64,000 bases of DNA, taken from the NCBI GenBank assembly GCA_016705335.1, contig JADIYN010000018.1:1-64000 (forward strand). Reading direction: 5' to 3'. A program made the translations under genes and the position numbers. Under the pieces are notes generated by a model, which saw nothing but the letters and a program-made list of their open reading frames with translations, was not told the DNA's origin and did not search any database. Below are positions 10,313 through 19,369 of this stretch, piece by piece. This DNA is from Draconibacterium sp. (GTDB lineage Bacteria > Bacteroidota > Bacteroidia > Bacteroidales > Prolixibacteraceae). Position 1 is the first letter of the stretch, and every line of letters starts with the position of its first letter.

Positions 10313-11968
10313 TTAATTTGCCTGTGCAGGGTCTTTAATTGTGTTAGTTCCATTTATATTTTCCACAAGCAAGTCCTTTTTCGAAATTTCAATTGCTTTT
10401 AATAACATATTATCAATCTTCTTAATAATTGGGTAAAAACCTTCTTCTCCGATAATATTGCGTGCAATGTATGCTTTCAATTGTGTTTGGATAATTAAAG
10501 ATGAGGATTTTAGTCCAGCATTATCACGTGGAATTCCTTTACCTGCAGCATAATTTAAAAACTCTTCAAGCACATTTTTTCGGTCAAGATAACTATCAAA
10601 TTCATCGGCTTCTGTTAAGCCTGACAGATCTTTTCTGTGTTCATCGGCATAGGCATAAGCAAAAGTGTAAATTAAACCCTTTCGATAGATTGAGTTGTAA
10701 TAATCAGAATTCCCGGTTGTATCAATCGGCACAAAAAAATCAGGCATTATTCCGCCGCCGCCATAAACGATCCTGCCACTTTTGGTTGTGTATCTCAATG
10801 AATCGGCAAAGTGAACACTGTCGGCCACCAACTGTTCCATACTATGAAAGCGCGTGTAAATGTTGTCGTAGTATTTATCATTTCCCTCTTCGTAAGAACT
10901 TTGAATACAACGTCCGCTTGGTGTGTAAAAACGTGCAACTGTAAGTCGCAAAGCCGAACCGTCACTTAAAGGAATCTGCTCCTGAACCAGCCCTTTTCCA
11001 AACGATCGCCTCCCGATTATTATCCCGCGGTCGTTATCCTGCATTGCACCTGCAAATATCTCACTTGCCGAAGCCGAAAATTCATCAATCATCACATACA
11101 ATTTAAAGTCTTTCCAGGTTTCACTGCCTGATGCGTTGTATGTTTTACGAGCCTGGTTTACTCCTTCAGTATAAAGAATTGGTTCACCTTTTCCCAAAAA
11201 TTCATCAACCATCTGCAATACAGCAACCAAAGATCCTCCAGGATTTTGCCTTAAATCGATAATTACTTTTTTAGCACCTGCATTTCTAATTTTTACCATG
11301 CCATCCATAAACTCGTTATAAGTTTTATTGGCAAAACGGCTGATCTTTATAAAACCTGTTTCCGCATCAATCATGTAGGATATATCAATACTGTTTATCG
11401 GAATATCACCACGGGTGATTTCAAAATCAAGTTCCTTTTCAGCTCCATTTCGAATAATTCCAACCAACACTTTTGTGTCTTTGTCGCCTCGCAACAGGTT
11501 TAAAACAGTGGTATTTACAACAGCAACTCCCGCAATAATCGAATCGTTAACCTTAACAATTCTGTCTCCCGGTAAAATTCCTACTTTACTTGACGGACCG
11601 CCTGAAATCACTTCAATAACCCGAACTGTGTCTTCCATTATTGAAAACTGTACTCCAATCCCCGAGAATTTTCCTGTCATTTCTTCCTGCACTTCCTTCA
11701 TATCGGCAGGTGGAATATATGATGTATGCGGATCGAGATTCTTCAAAATTTCGGGTATAGTTTTTTCTATTATATCCGACGTGTTTACACTATCAACATA
11801 ACCCTGGTCGATGTATGAAAGTATTTCTGAAATTTTGTTTTGCCCTCCAATTTTGAGGCCCACAAAATCAGTTTGGCTATTTCGGTTTAAAAGATTCCCG
11901 ATTAAAATTCCGGTGGCAACCGAAACTGCAATTAAAAGGGGAATCAGAATTGTTATTTTTTTATTCAT
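10313..11968 (-). CDS. S41 family C-terminal processing peptidase with PDZ domain
   Basis: The 551-residue protein begins with an uncleaved signal anchor (residues 4-26), so it should act in the periplasm. A PDZ domain covers about residues 95-175 (FSGIGVQFSI, PSSKVGILPGDRIVKVNDS). The S41 catalytic core follows: RQNPGGSLVAVLQMVDEFL, the nucleophile region DEFSASASEIFAGAMQD (residues 295-311) and the general base in RSFGKGLVQ (Lys near 325). CtpA-type enzymes trim or degrade periplasmic and membrane proteins from their C-termini. It lies 11 bases after the deaminase gene and is probably cotranscribed with it. Confidence 0.93.
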   Translation of the reverse strand: MNKKITILIPLLIAVSVATGILIGNLLNRNSQTDFVGLKIGGQNKISEILSYIDQGYVDSVNTSDIIEKTIPEILKNLDPHTSYIPPADMKEVQEEMTGKFSGIGVQFSIMEDTVRVIEVISGGPSSKVGILPGDRIVKVNDSIIAGVAVVNTTVLNLLRGDKDTKVLVGIIRNGAEKELDFEITRGDIPINSIDISYMIDAETGFIKISRFANKTYNEFMDGMVKIRNAGAKKVIIDLRQNPGGSLVAVLQMVDEFLGKGEPILYTEGVNQARKTYNASGSETWKDFKLYVMIDEFSASASEIFAGAMQDNDRGIIIGRRSFGKGLVQEQIPLSDGSALRLTVARFYTPSGRCIQSSYEEGNDKYYDNIYTRFHSMEQLVADSVHFADSLRYTTKSGRIVYGGGGIMPDFFVPIDTTGNSDYYNSIYRKGLIYTFAYAYADEHRKDLSGLTEADEFDSYLDRKNVLEEFLNYAAGKGIPRDNAGLKSSSLIIQTQLKAYIARNIIGEEGFYPIIKKIDNMLLKAIEISKKDLLVENINGTNTIKDPAQAN

Positions 11969-11979
11969 TTCAATGTTTA

Positions 11980-12417
11980 TTAAATATTGCCGGGTTCAAT
12001 TTGTTCGACATCAATATTTGCCCTTTTTAACAGGTTTATTCCATCTTCGAGCCGATAGTTTTCAGTAAAAACCACCCGCGAAATACCAGACTGGATAATC
12101 AATTTTGAACATTCCAAACACGGAGAAGAAGTAACGTAAAGTGTTGCACCTAAACTGCTGTTACCCGATTTTGCAACTTTTGTAATGGCATTTGCTTCGG
12201 CGTGTAGAACGTATGATTTGGTTTTATTGTCTTCGTCTTCACATTCATTTTCAAACCCTGATGGAGTTCCGTTGTAACCATCGGAAATAATCATTTTGTC
12301 TTTAACCAAAAGTGCGCCAACCTTTCGCCTGTTACAATATGAATTTTGTGCCCATATATCGGCCATTTTCAAATATCGCTGATCCAGTAACTGCTGCTTT
12401 TTTGTTGTCATTTTCAA
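11980..12417 (-). CDS. dCMP/cytidine deaminase family protein
   Basis: The 145-residue protein has the zinc-deaminase signature: HAEANAITKVA supplies the His ligand and catalytic Glu, and TSSPCLECSKLI the two Cys ligands. KRKVGALLVK-like and DGYNGTPSGFENECED stretches are typical of deoxycytidylate deaminase (ComEB type), which makes dUMP for thymidylate synthesis. Length is normal. It overlaps nothing and is followed after 11 bases by the S41 protease gene on the same strand. The related riboflavin deaminases can be excluded because no reductase domain follows. Confidence 0.88.
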   Translation of the reverse strand: MKMTTKKQQLLDQRYLKMADIWAQNSYCNRRKVGALLVKDKMIISDGYNGTPSGFENECEDEDNKTKSYVLHAEANAITKVAKSGNSSLGATLYVTSSPCLECSKLIIQSGISRVVFTENYRLEDGINLLKRANIDVEQIEPGNI

Positions 12418-12530
12418 TTTTATATGAGATTGGTATGCTTTTAACTTACATGATTACAAATGTAATACTGAATTGTTCAGTTTTGGAAACTTGTTATTGA
12501 AAGAGATGGATTTTAACAAACATTAAAGTA

Positions 12531-12560
12531 CAAAAACAAAAAACGCCGCATTTAGCGGCG
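12531..12560 (-). terminator. intrinsic terminator of the SPOR lipoprotein gene
   Basis: A perfect 6-bp GC stem (CGCCGC/GCGGCG, 12544-12560) with a 5-base loop is followed on the minus strand by TTTTTTGTTTTTG. It starts 23 bases past the stop. The plus-strand side has only CTTTTC, so it is mainly one-directional. Confidence 0.85.
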
Positions 12561-12583
12561 CTTTTCAATATTATATTTTCATT

Positions 12584-13051
12584 TTATTGCTTAATAAGCA
12601 ACCAAAGATCGGCGTATTTTGGAAATGCCTGCCTGATTTCCTTTACCCTTGAACGTGCTTCAGTTTCGCCTTTGTATGAATTGACGCAAACACGGTAATA
12701 ACCGGTTTCGCTATGAAGGATAATTGGTGCAAACCCTTCGTTTAACAAAGTTTCGCGGAAATTTTTTGCATTGTCAAGTTGACCAAACGAACCAAGTATC
12801 ACAAAATAAGTATTGGCTTCGTTGCTTGATTTATCTGCAGCATCGGTAAAAGTTACAGATTCCTTGCGCAGTGAAACAGATTTATCATCAGTTACAGTTG
12901 CAGGTTTGGCAGTCTCAGTAGTTTCTGGTACTGTAAAAACTTTTGGTTGAGCAGAAGGTGGTGTATATTTTACTTCTGGTTGTTTTTTTGATGTTTTACA
13001 TGCCGATAAACCAATAACAGCCACGATAACAAAAAACATTATTCTTTTCAT
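12584..13051 (-). CDS. SPOR domain lipoprotein
   Basis: The 155-residue protein has a lipoprotein signal (MKRIMFFVIVAVIGLSAC-K), a Pro/Thr-rich linker (residues 25-70) and a C-terminal SPOR domain (about 78-155: NTYFVILGSFGQLDNAKNF, YYRVCVNSYKGETEARSRV). SPOR domains bind glycan strands stripped of peptide stems, usually at the division site. It is therefore a periplasm-facing lipoprotein with a likely role at the septum or in cell-wall binding. It is a single gene with its own terminator at 12531-12560. Confidence 0.88.
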   Translation of the reverse strand: MKRIMFFVIVAVIGLSACKTSKKQPEVKYTPPSAQPKVFTVPETTETAKPATVTDDKSVSLRKESVTFTDAADKSSNEANTYFVILGSFGQLDNAKNFRETLLNEGFAPIILHSETGYYRVCVNSYKGETEARSRVKEIRQAFPKYADLWLLIKQ

Positions 13052-13267
13052 ACTTACTTTTTTATAACAGTTTAACGCGGCTAAATTAAGTAAAACGGTT
13101 TATACAAAACCTATTATCAATACTAAGTTTTACACAACTTGTTGTTTGAAACTCTCAACAGTATTCATATATAATTATTGCAGAAACCACTTAATTGCAA
13201 AATTGAAGAACCGAAAAACCAAACTCCCATAATAACGTAAACATTAGTACTTTAGTAGAATTTATAT

Positions 13268-13282
13268 ACTTCAAATTGAAGT
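13268..13282. promoter_or_regulatory. perfect 15-bp palindrome upstream of the Memo-AMMECR1 gene
   Basis: ACTTCAA-A-TTGAAGT lies 30 bases before the chosen start. Its core TTCAAWTTGAA also occurs in a palindrome upstream of the ArsR gene (23564-23580). It could be an operator, but in AT-rich DNA chance is a real alternative. Confidence 0.25.
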
Positions 13283-13311
13283 TAAACAGGATATTCTGAA
13301 TATTGCAAGTT

Positions 13312-14745
13312 ATGAAAAACCGGAAAACATCATATTTTACAAGGGAGGCTCAATTTGCCGGCAAATTTTATCCTGAAAACAAATCAGAACTTACAAATCA
13401 ACTAAACACATTTTTTGAACAAGTCAAAACTCAAACAAAACAAACAAAACAAAACAGCGCACCACAAGCAATTATTGTTCCTCACGCCGGATATGTTTTT
13501 AGCGGACAGGTTGCTGCAAACGGATTTCAGCAAATTCCACAAAACACAAAGTATAAACGGGTTTTTGTGCTCGCTTCAAGCCACAGATATTCATTTGACG
13601 GGGCAGCACTTTATTGCTCCGGAAATTACATAACACCTTTAGGCGAAGTTGAAGTAGATATGGAACTTTCAAATCATCTTTTACAGTTGTCTGATTTATT
13701 TAACGATTACCCAAATGCGCATGAACAGGAACACAGTGTGGAAGTTCAATTGCCATTTTTACAACACAGATTAGGTTACGATTTTTTGTTTGTACCGATT
13801 ATTCTGGGAACATATAAACCTGAAACCTGCAAAAAAATAGCAGGTATTTTACAGGAATGGTTCACGCCTGAAAACCTTTGGATAATCAGTACCGATTTTG
13901 CACATTACCCTAATTACGAAAATGCCCGGATGGTTGATGAAACAACGGCAACAGCAATTTGTAGAAATAATCCCGGAAAACTTCTCGAAGTAATTAATGA
14001 GAACAAAAATCTTAAAATCGAGAATCTGGCAACTTCTCTTTGTGGCTGGACCTCGGTACTTTCGCTGTTGTACATGACAGTAAATCAACAATATGATTAT
14101 GAGAAGATTTTTTATCAAAATTCAGGTGATGTAAAATTATTTGAAGGAAAGGACAGAGTTGTTGGCTACTGGTCGATAGCAGTTTTTAAACATACAGAAG
14201 AATTTATAATTACTGATGTGGAGAAAAAAGAATTACTTTAAAAAGCGCGGGTTTCGATATCTGATTATGTAAAAACGGGAAAAGAAGGAAAAATAATACC
14301 TACAAACAGTTCGGGAATATTGAATGAAATTATGGGAGTATTTGTAAGCGTTTATATTAACAGTAAATTACATGGTTGTATTGGTGGTTTTGCCAGGAAA
14401 AAAACTTTAAATGAATTGGTCCAGGAAATGGCTGTTTCTGCATCACACGATCGCAGATTTGATTCAATAAAAAAAGATGAACTGGACAAAATGGAAATCG
14501 AGATTTCTGTGCTTTCTCCTTTAAAAAAGATTGATTCTGCAAGTGAAATTGAGTTGGGAAAACATGGTATCTATATAAAAAACGGAAGTAATTCCGGTAC
14601 ATTTCTTCCACAGGTTGCATCCAAAACCGGTTGGAATACCCATGAATTCCTGGGACATTGTTCGCGCGACAAGGCCGGACTTGGTTGGGAAGGTTGGAAA
14701 AATGCTGAAGTTTTTACTTACGAGGCGATTGTTTTCAGAGAATAA
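13312..14745 (+). CDS. Memo-AMMECR1 fusion protein (AmmeMemoRadiSam system B+A), interrupted by an in-frame TAA
   Basis: Residues 1-295 are a Memo domain (AIIVPHAGYVFSGQVAANGF, HEQEHSVEVQLPFL, STDFAHYPNYE), related to metal-dependent dioxygenases. After FIITDVEKKELL a TAA (14239-14241) stops the frame. The same frame continues at once with KARVSISDYVKTGKEGKI, which is the usual N-terminus of AMMECR1, and on to LHGCIGGF, FLPQVASKTGW and EVFTYEAIVFRE. Bacteroidota often carry B and A as one polypeptide, and one base change (TAA to CAA) would rejoin them here. The biochemical role of this system is not established. The radical SAM partner is not in the window. I start at ATG 13312 rather than the TTG at 13303. 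Confidence 0.85.
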
Positions 14746-14799
14746 AACAGCATTATTTTAGAAGCTGTCAGTTCTGAAAATGCGGGCAAGTCGGGGTGA

Positions 14800-15525
14800 C
14801 TATTTGAAAACCTCCCGCAAAACATTCAGGGATTTTATTTCACCCAAATCTTCGAAATGCAATTGGTAATAATCTACCATAACAGTTATTAATGTATCGC
14901 GCATGGCACGTGAAACAATAAATTCGCTGATTTCATGAAGTTTTAATGACGAAAGTTTCATCAAATATTCAGTTGCTTCTTTGTTGGCATAAAACGGGTG
15001 TGAAGGCTGAAAATGAACAATTTCACCTTTTTTCATATCAAACCAACCTTCAAAACCAACCCGGTTTGTTTCAGGAAAAAATCCCAAATATTCAGTTAAC
15101 CTGAACAAAAACCAAAGATGAAAATTACTTGAACCTGTTTCCATTAAATCAAAATACAAAAGTGAGTTTTTAATAAAATCATACATTTCGGGATAACTTT
15201 CCTGCTCGTTGATTGATTTATATAAAACTTCGGCAATAAAAATTACAAGCGATGATTTTGTGATATTAAACGGTATATTTTGATAAACCTGATTGCTTTT
15301 CAACTCTTTGATGCGGTGCAACTCGTGCGTCGGTTTTTGGTAGGCAACCAAATCAACAAGAAAAAGTGGTTGCAACAAATTCGATTTGTTTTGCGACTTC
15401 CTGCTCCGCGCTGCATTTACCATGTAACTTTGCCGGCCAAAATCGCGTGTAAAAATGGTTGCAATAACACTGCTTTCGCCGTATTTTATAAAGTGCAGAA
15501 CTATTCCTTCGGTTGTAACAAGCAT
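14800..15525 (-). CDS. recO: DNA repair protein RecO
   Basis: The 241-residue protein matches RecO: an N-terminal OB fold (TTEGIVLHFIKYGESSVIAT, RDFGRQSYMVNAARSRKSQN) and a helical C-terminal part (FHLWFLFRLTEYLGFFPETN). RecO loads RecA on gaps with RecR and anneals single strands. The zinc cysteines found in some RecO proteins are absent, as is usual in this phylum. It converges with the Memo-AMMECR1 gene. In the transcription direction it lies downstream of porZ, with a methyltransferase gene between them; a recO-porZ neighbourhood is familiar in Bacteroidota. Confidence 0.9.
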   Translation of the reverse strand: MLVTTEGIVLHFIKYGESSVIATIFTRDFGRQSYMVNAARSRKSQNKSNLLQPLFLVDLVAYQKPTHELHRIKELKSNQVYQNIPFNITKSSLVIFIAEVLYKSINEQESYPEMYDFIKNSLLYFDLMETGSSNFHLWFLFRLTEYLGFFPETNRVGFEGWFDMKKGEIVHFQPSHPFYANKEATEYLMKLSSLKLHEISEFIVSRAMRDTLITVMVDYYQLHFEDLGEIKSLNVLREVFK

Positions 15526-15559
15526 GGAAATTGTGAGATCGTTATAATATTTTCTGCTA

Positions 15560-16378
15560 TTAGGTCTCGATTATGTTTTTTCTTATAATCCAAACATCCT
15601 GAGGTAGCCAACTTTTTCCGTTTTCAGGATTCGTTATAACATGTTCAAGTATTTCAACATTGCCAAACAGTTTTCTCATAAATTCCTTTGGGTGAAAGGC
15701 AGAGTATGTACGATGTCCTTCTTTCACATTACCTCTTATAATAAGCTGCCCATTGTTATATTTACTTAGTTCTGAGATTGTTAGCTTAACTTTAAAATTA
15801 TCGCCCTGAGTTGTTACTAACATAATTCCTCCTGGCTTTAGGATTCGATATAATTCATTGTACCAGTCAAAATGTAGTTGTTCTGAGAGGTGGGTAAAAA
15901 CAGAAATTCCATAAACCACATCCATAAATCCATCATCATAATCCAACTTTGCTGTTAGTGAATTATTGTTGAAATTAATTCCTTTCAAGTTTTCAATGCA
16001 CCATTCAATAGCGCTTTTGTTATAATCCGTTCCAAAAAATTCGCAATTATTGTTTATTACCGAGTGCAAATGTCTTATTACCCTTCCCGGACCACAACCC
16101 CAGTCCAATATTCGCTTACTTTTTAGTTCAATATATTTTTTAAAATGGTCGTTAAGCCAAACTGCTGTTTCTCTGCTATCCGTAAAATATTTAGCATAAT
16201 TAATTTGAAACGACTCATAAATAAGATAATCTGGCGGCAATTGGATGCCAGGATTTTGCAAAAGAAACTCTTTATTAATTATTTTATTTTTCCGTTTTTG
16301 AGCAAAAAACATTATCCAATCTGCATAATAAATTAACCCGAGTTTCCTGAGAAAATTAGAAATTGCACTTTTTTTCAT
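15560..16378 (-). CDS. class I SAM-dependent methyltransferase
   Basis: The 272-residue protein has the Rossmann methyltransferase signature: motif I RILDWGCGPGRVIRHLHSV (about residues 88-107), an acidic end of strand 2 (FFGTDYNKSAIEWC), motif IV FMDVVYGISVFTHLSEQ and the motif V/VI region LYRILKPGGIMLVTTQGD. The N-terminal 85 residues include a basic, possibly membrane-associated helix. The substrate cannot be named; similar proteins occur in glycan or lipid-modification loci. It is flanked on the same strand by porZ upstream (46 bases) and recO downstream, so cotranscription is possible. Confidence 0.8.
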   Translation of the reverse strand: MKKSAISNFLRKLGLIYYADWIMFFAQKRKNKIINKEFLLQNPGIQLPPDYLIYESFQINYAKYFTDSRETAVWLNDHFKKYIELKSKRILDWGCGPGRVIRHLHSVINNNCEFFGTDYNKSAIEWCIENLKGINFNNNSLTAKLDYDDGFMDVVYGISVFTHLSEQLHFDWYNELYRILKPGGIMLVTTQGDNFKVKLTISELSKYNNGQLIIRGNVKEGHRTYSAFHPKEFMRKLFGNVEILEHVITNPENGKSWLPQDVWIIRKNIIET

Positions 16379-16424
16379 TTAAATAATTTTGTTGATATCT
16401 ATTTGTATTTGATAGTTTGCACTT

Positions 16425-18740
16425 TTAATGTATAAATAACAACTTAGTTGCATGTGTTTCTTCGCCAAGTTCGTCATTGCAAAACACAAGGTAAACACCG
16501 GTTTTAACACGGTTCCCGTTTAAGTTTTTACCATCCCAGACTGCTTGTCCACCCAAAGATTGGGCTCTGAAAACAAGGTTTCCTGAAATGTCCGTAATTT
16601 TAACTTCAGAGTTTTCAATCAGGTTGGTAATTGTAACCGGTCCGTCATAGGTTTCGCGCACTGGGTTTGGGTAAACATATACACTGTCGTATGTTTGTCT
16701 TCCTTCAATTGCCTCGCCCATGTATGAAATTAAACCTTTTTCAGTTCCGATAAAAACCTCGCCATTTTTCTGGTTTATTGCAATAGAAGTAATATTGTCA
16801 GAATAAAGCGGACTGTTGTTAGTTGTAAAATGTAAAAGTTCTTCCGTTCCTGTATCGGAAACCAGATACACACCCGAATTTTTGGTACCCAGCCATTTTC
16901 TGTTGGCGCCATCAACAGCAATTGCAGTAACTGTTTCGTTCTTTAATAACGGATGATAAATTCCATCGTTCAGATCCAAGCTGGGTTGAGTTGCATATAA
17001 AATATCCGTTTCCCAAATCCTGCCCGGATTGTTGTATACTGCTACTCCCATTGAAGTACCCATCCAAATTGCGCCATCATTATCCTCTGCAATCGAATAA
17101 ATATCATTCATCCGGGTATATTCTTCCTGAACACCGTTGTTAAAATATGAGGTTACAAGAAGTCTTTTTTTCCTTGTACCATCTTCATTTACAACATATG
17201 CATCATTTGCGCCTAAAACAATCATCCATTTATCATCGAATTGATTTACAATCAGTTGACCAACATTTAATCTATTGGCAATTTCAGGCAAGGTAAAAGA
17301 TGACCATTTCCCATCAGGGGTTAACATGTGCAAATTTTGGTCAACATACGAATTAGTTATCCATAAATTTCCCTTCGAATCGAAGTCCATTCCAGCAATA
17401 CGTACATAAGGTTCATTGGGTTGGCTGGGTAATGCAGTTAGCAGAGGGCTGTTTTTATTTGTAAATCTGTTGACCAACTGGTCGTTATTATACTCCAGCA
17501 GTCCTCCACCCCAGCTTGCTACATAAAAATGGTTCGAATTGGCCGGATCTTCTGCGATAGAAAGAATATTGAAAAAACCATCCAATTCGGGGTGATTGTT
17601 TTTTGTAAAGTAAACCCACTGGTCGTTTACCAAGCGCTGGAACCTTGGAAATTCAAAACCGCTTGTACCTCCTGGCGAAACCCATAAATTGGAACCAAAC
17701 TGATGCAATGAGTAAATACTATTATCCATTGGACTGTTAAGCCGTATTTGCTCATACTGATCACCTGTATTTTTACAAAGTGCATTTGTAAAATCAGCAA
17801 TCCAAATCGTTTCATTGTCAGTAATTACCGAACTTCTAGTATTTATTGGGAAGATATTTTCGTTACCGAAACTGTAACGGTTAACTTCCTTTACAATTTG
17901 ATGGGTATCATCAACAACAAATATCTGTTCGCGGCTGGTTATTGTCATATATTTTCCACTGCTTTGAATTTCATAAGCATATCTGATTTGTGGTAAATAA
18001 GTTTCCCAGGTATTATCATTCAGTACATACAATTGATCGCCGTCCCATTGATCAGGTGTGTAATTTGCAATTAATTTGCCGGCATGAATTTCTACAATAC
18101 TGAATTTATCGGTGTAATGTGGTATGTTTTGAATTTGAATCCAATTATGATAATCAAGTAAATTCGCCCCTTCTTTTTGTGCTTTTAAAATACCCTTGTT
18201 TGTTGCAGCATATATAAATTCGCCATCGGTTTCTATGTCATTCACACCGAGATTGCTTCCATTTTCACCAATCAGATATGTATCTTTTATTTCCAGTTTT
18301 TTCAGGTTAATAATCACAATACCGAAACCACAGGCCAACCAGGCTTCTTCGCCAATGAAACTAACATTGTTAATGGTTTTATCGGTTGTAAGTTGTTTTC
18401 GTTTTATATCCGAAAGGTTTACTACACGCCCATTGGTAATCAAATCAATATTGCTGTTATTGTACGCAATGACTAAAATGTCATTGGTTTCGCTATAAGC
18501 TATTGTTTTAATTCCAAAGTCGGAGAGTTGTAAATAATCAGCAACTTTATTGGCACTGTTATCCTGCAAATCATAGAAAAATAGTCCTCCGGTTGTAGCA
18601 CAGTAAACTTTATCAGGCGAAACTGCAATTTTTACAGCCGCTGTATATGAAAGATAATCATGCCAGCTTCCCTGTTTTTTTTGGGCATTACTTTCAAGAA
18701 TCATTAAAACAGAGCAAATCAGAAATAAATATTTAAACAT
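16425..18740 (-). CDS. porZ: type IX secretion system protein PorZ
   Basis: The 771-residue protein has a signal peptide (MFKYLFLICSVLMILESNAQ), two beta-propeller regions built from two-component-regulator-like blades (GGLFFYDLQDN, GILKAQKEG, NLWITNSYVDQN, AIWMGTSMGVAVYNN) and a C-terminal beta domain with YPNPVRETYDGPV and TGVYLVFCND. Length and architecture match Porphyromonas PorZ (about 776 residues), a surface component that delivers anionic lipopolysaccharide to the PorU sortase for anchoring type IX cargo. Its presence implies that the organism runs type IX secretion. It is intact. rdgB lies 15 bases upstream on the same strand. Confidence 0.85.
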   Translation of the reverse strand: MFKYLFLICSVLMILESNAQKKQGSWHDYLSYTAAVKIAVSPDKVYCATTGGLFFYDLQDNSANKVADYLQLSDFGIKTIAYSETNDILVIAYNNSNIDLITNGRVVNLSDIKRKQLTTDKTINNVSFIGEEAWLACGFGIVIINLKKLEIKDTYLIGENGSNLGVNDIETDGEFIYAATNKGILKAQKEGANLLDYHNWIQIQNIPHYTDKFSIVEIHAGKLIANYTPDQWDGDQLYVLNDNTWETYLPQIRYAYEIQSSGKYMTITSREQIFVVDDTHQIVKEVNRYSFGNENIFPINTRSSVITDNETIWIADFTNALCKNTGDQYEQIRLNSPMDNSIYSLHQFGSNLWVSPGGTSGFEFPRFQRLVNDQWVYFTKNNHPELDGFFNILSIAEDPANSNHFYVASWGGGLLEYNNDQLVNRFTNKNSPLLTALPSQPNEPYVRIAGMDFDSKGNLWITNSYVDQNLHMLTPDGKWSSFTLPEIANRLNVGQLIVNQFDDKWMIVLGANDAYVVNEDGTRKKRLLVTSYFNNGVQEEYTRMNDIYSIAEDNDGAIWMGTSMGVAVYNNPGRIWETDILYATQPSLDLNDGIYHPLLKNETVTAIAVDGANRKWLGTKNSGVYLVSDTGTEELLHFTTNNSPLYSDNITSIAINQKNGEVFIGTEKGLISYMGEAIEGRQTYDSVYVYPNPVRETYDGPVTITNLIENSEVKITDISGNLVFRAQSLGGQAVWDGKNLNGNRVKTGVYLVFCNDELGEETHATKLLFIH

Positions 18741-18755
18741 GAAATCAGTTTTTAA

Positions 18756-19333
18756 CTATTGTAAATTCTTTAAATGACTAATCAGCTTTTCAACTGCCCG
18801 TCCCCGGTGGCTGACTTTATTCTTATCGGTTAAATTCATTTCCGCAAATGTTTGTTCAAATCCGTTTGGCTGAAAAATGGGGTCATAACCAAAACCCGAA
18901 CCTCCTCTTTTCACAGCAAGAATTTCGCCTTCAACAATGCCTTCAAAAAGTTCTTCACTCCCATCAATCACAAGCGAAATTACAGTTCTAAAACGTGCAT
19001 TGCGGTTTTTTATTTTGGCAAGTTTATGAAGCACTTTGTCCATATTTGCCTGCGCACTTTTTCTTCGCCTGCATAACGTGCCGAATATACACCCGGCTCA
19101 CCATTTAGAGCTTCAATTTCCAGCCCAGTATCATCGGCAAAACAGTTATAACCAAATTTGTTGTAAACATAAAATGATTTTTGACTTGCATTTCCCTCCA
19201 AAGTATCCTGTTCTTCAGGTATTTCATCGTTACACCCAATATCTTTTAAACTTAACAGTTTAATATTTTTGTCGAGCATTGCCTGCAATTCTTCTATTTT
19301 GTGCTGGTTATTTGTAGCAAAAACAAGTTCCAT
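18756..19333 (-). CDS. rdgB: XTP/dITP diphosphatase (RdgB/HAM1), interrupted by one frameshift
   Basis: The enzyme removes deaminated purine nucleotides (ITP, XTP) from the pool. The first frame has MELVFATNNQHKIEELQAML, ADDTGLEIEALNGEPGVYSA and RYAGEEK. At 19058-19062 (an A run on the coding strand) the frame slips. One more A gives RYAGEEKSAQANMDKVLHKL, which continues in the second frame through GGSGFGYDPIF and SHRGRAVEKL to the end. The restored length of 192 residues is normal for the family. All substrate-binding motifs are intact on the two sides of the break. A housekeeping gene broken like this suggests a sequence error rather than decay. Confidence 0.9.
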
Positions 19334-19369
19334 ATTTTTTACTTTTAATGAACTAAAACAGAAAATTAG

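Noticed and set aside
10501..10944. 147-residue open frame on the plus strand
   Set aside because: Antisense to the well-supported S41 peptidase gene; composition is His/Arg/Gln-rich, as expected of a shadow frame.
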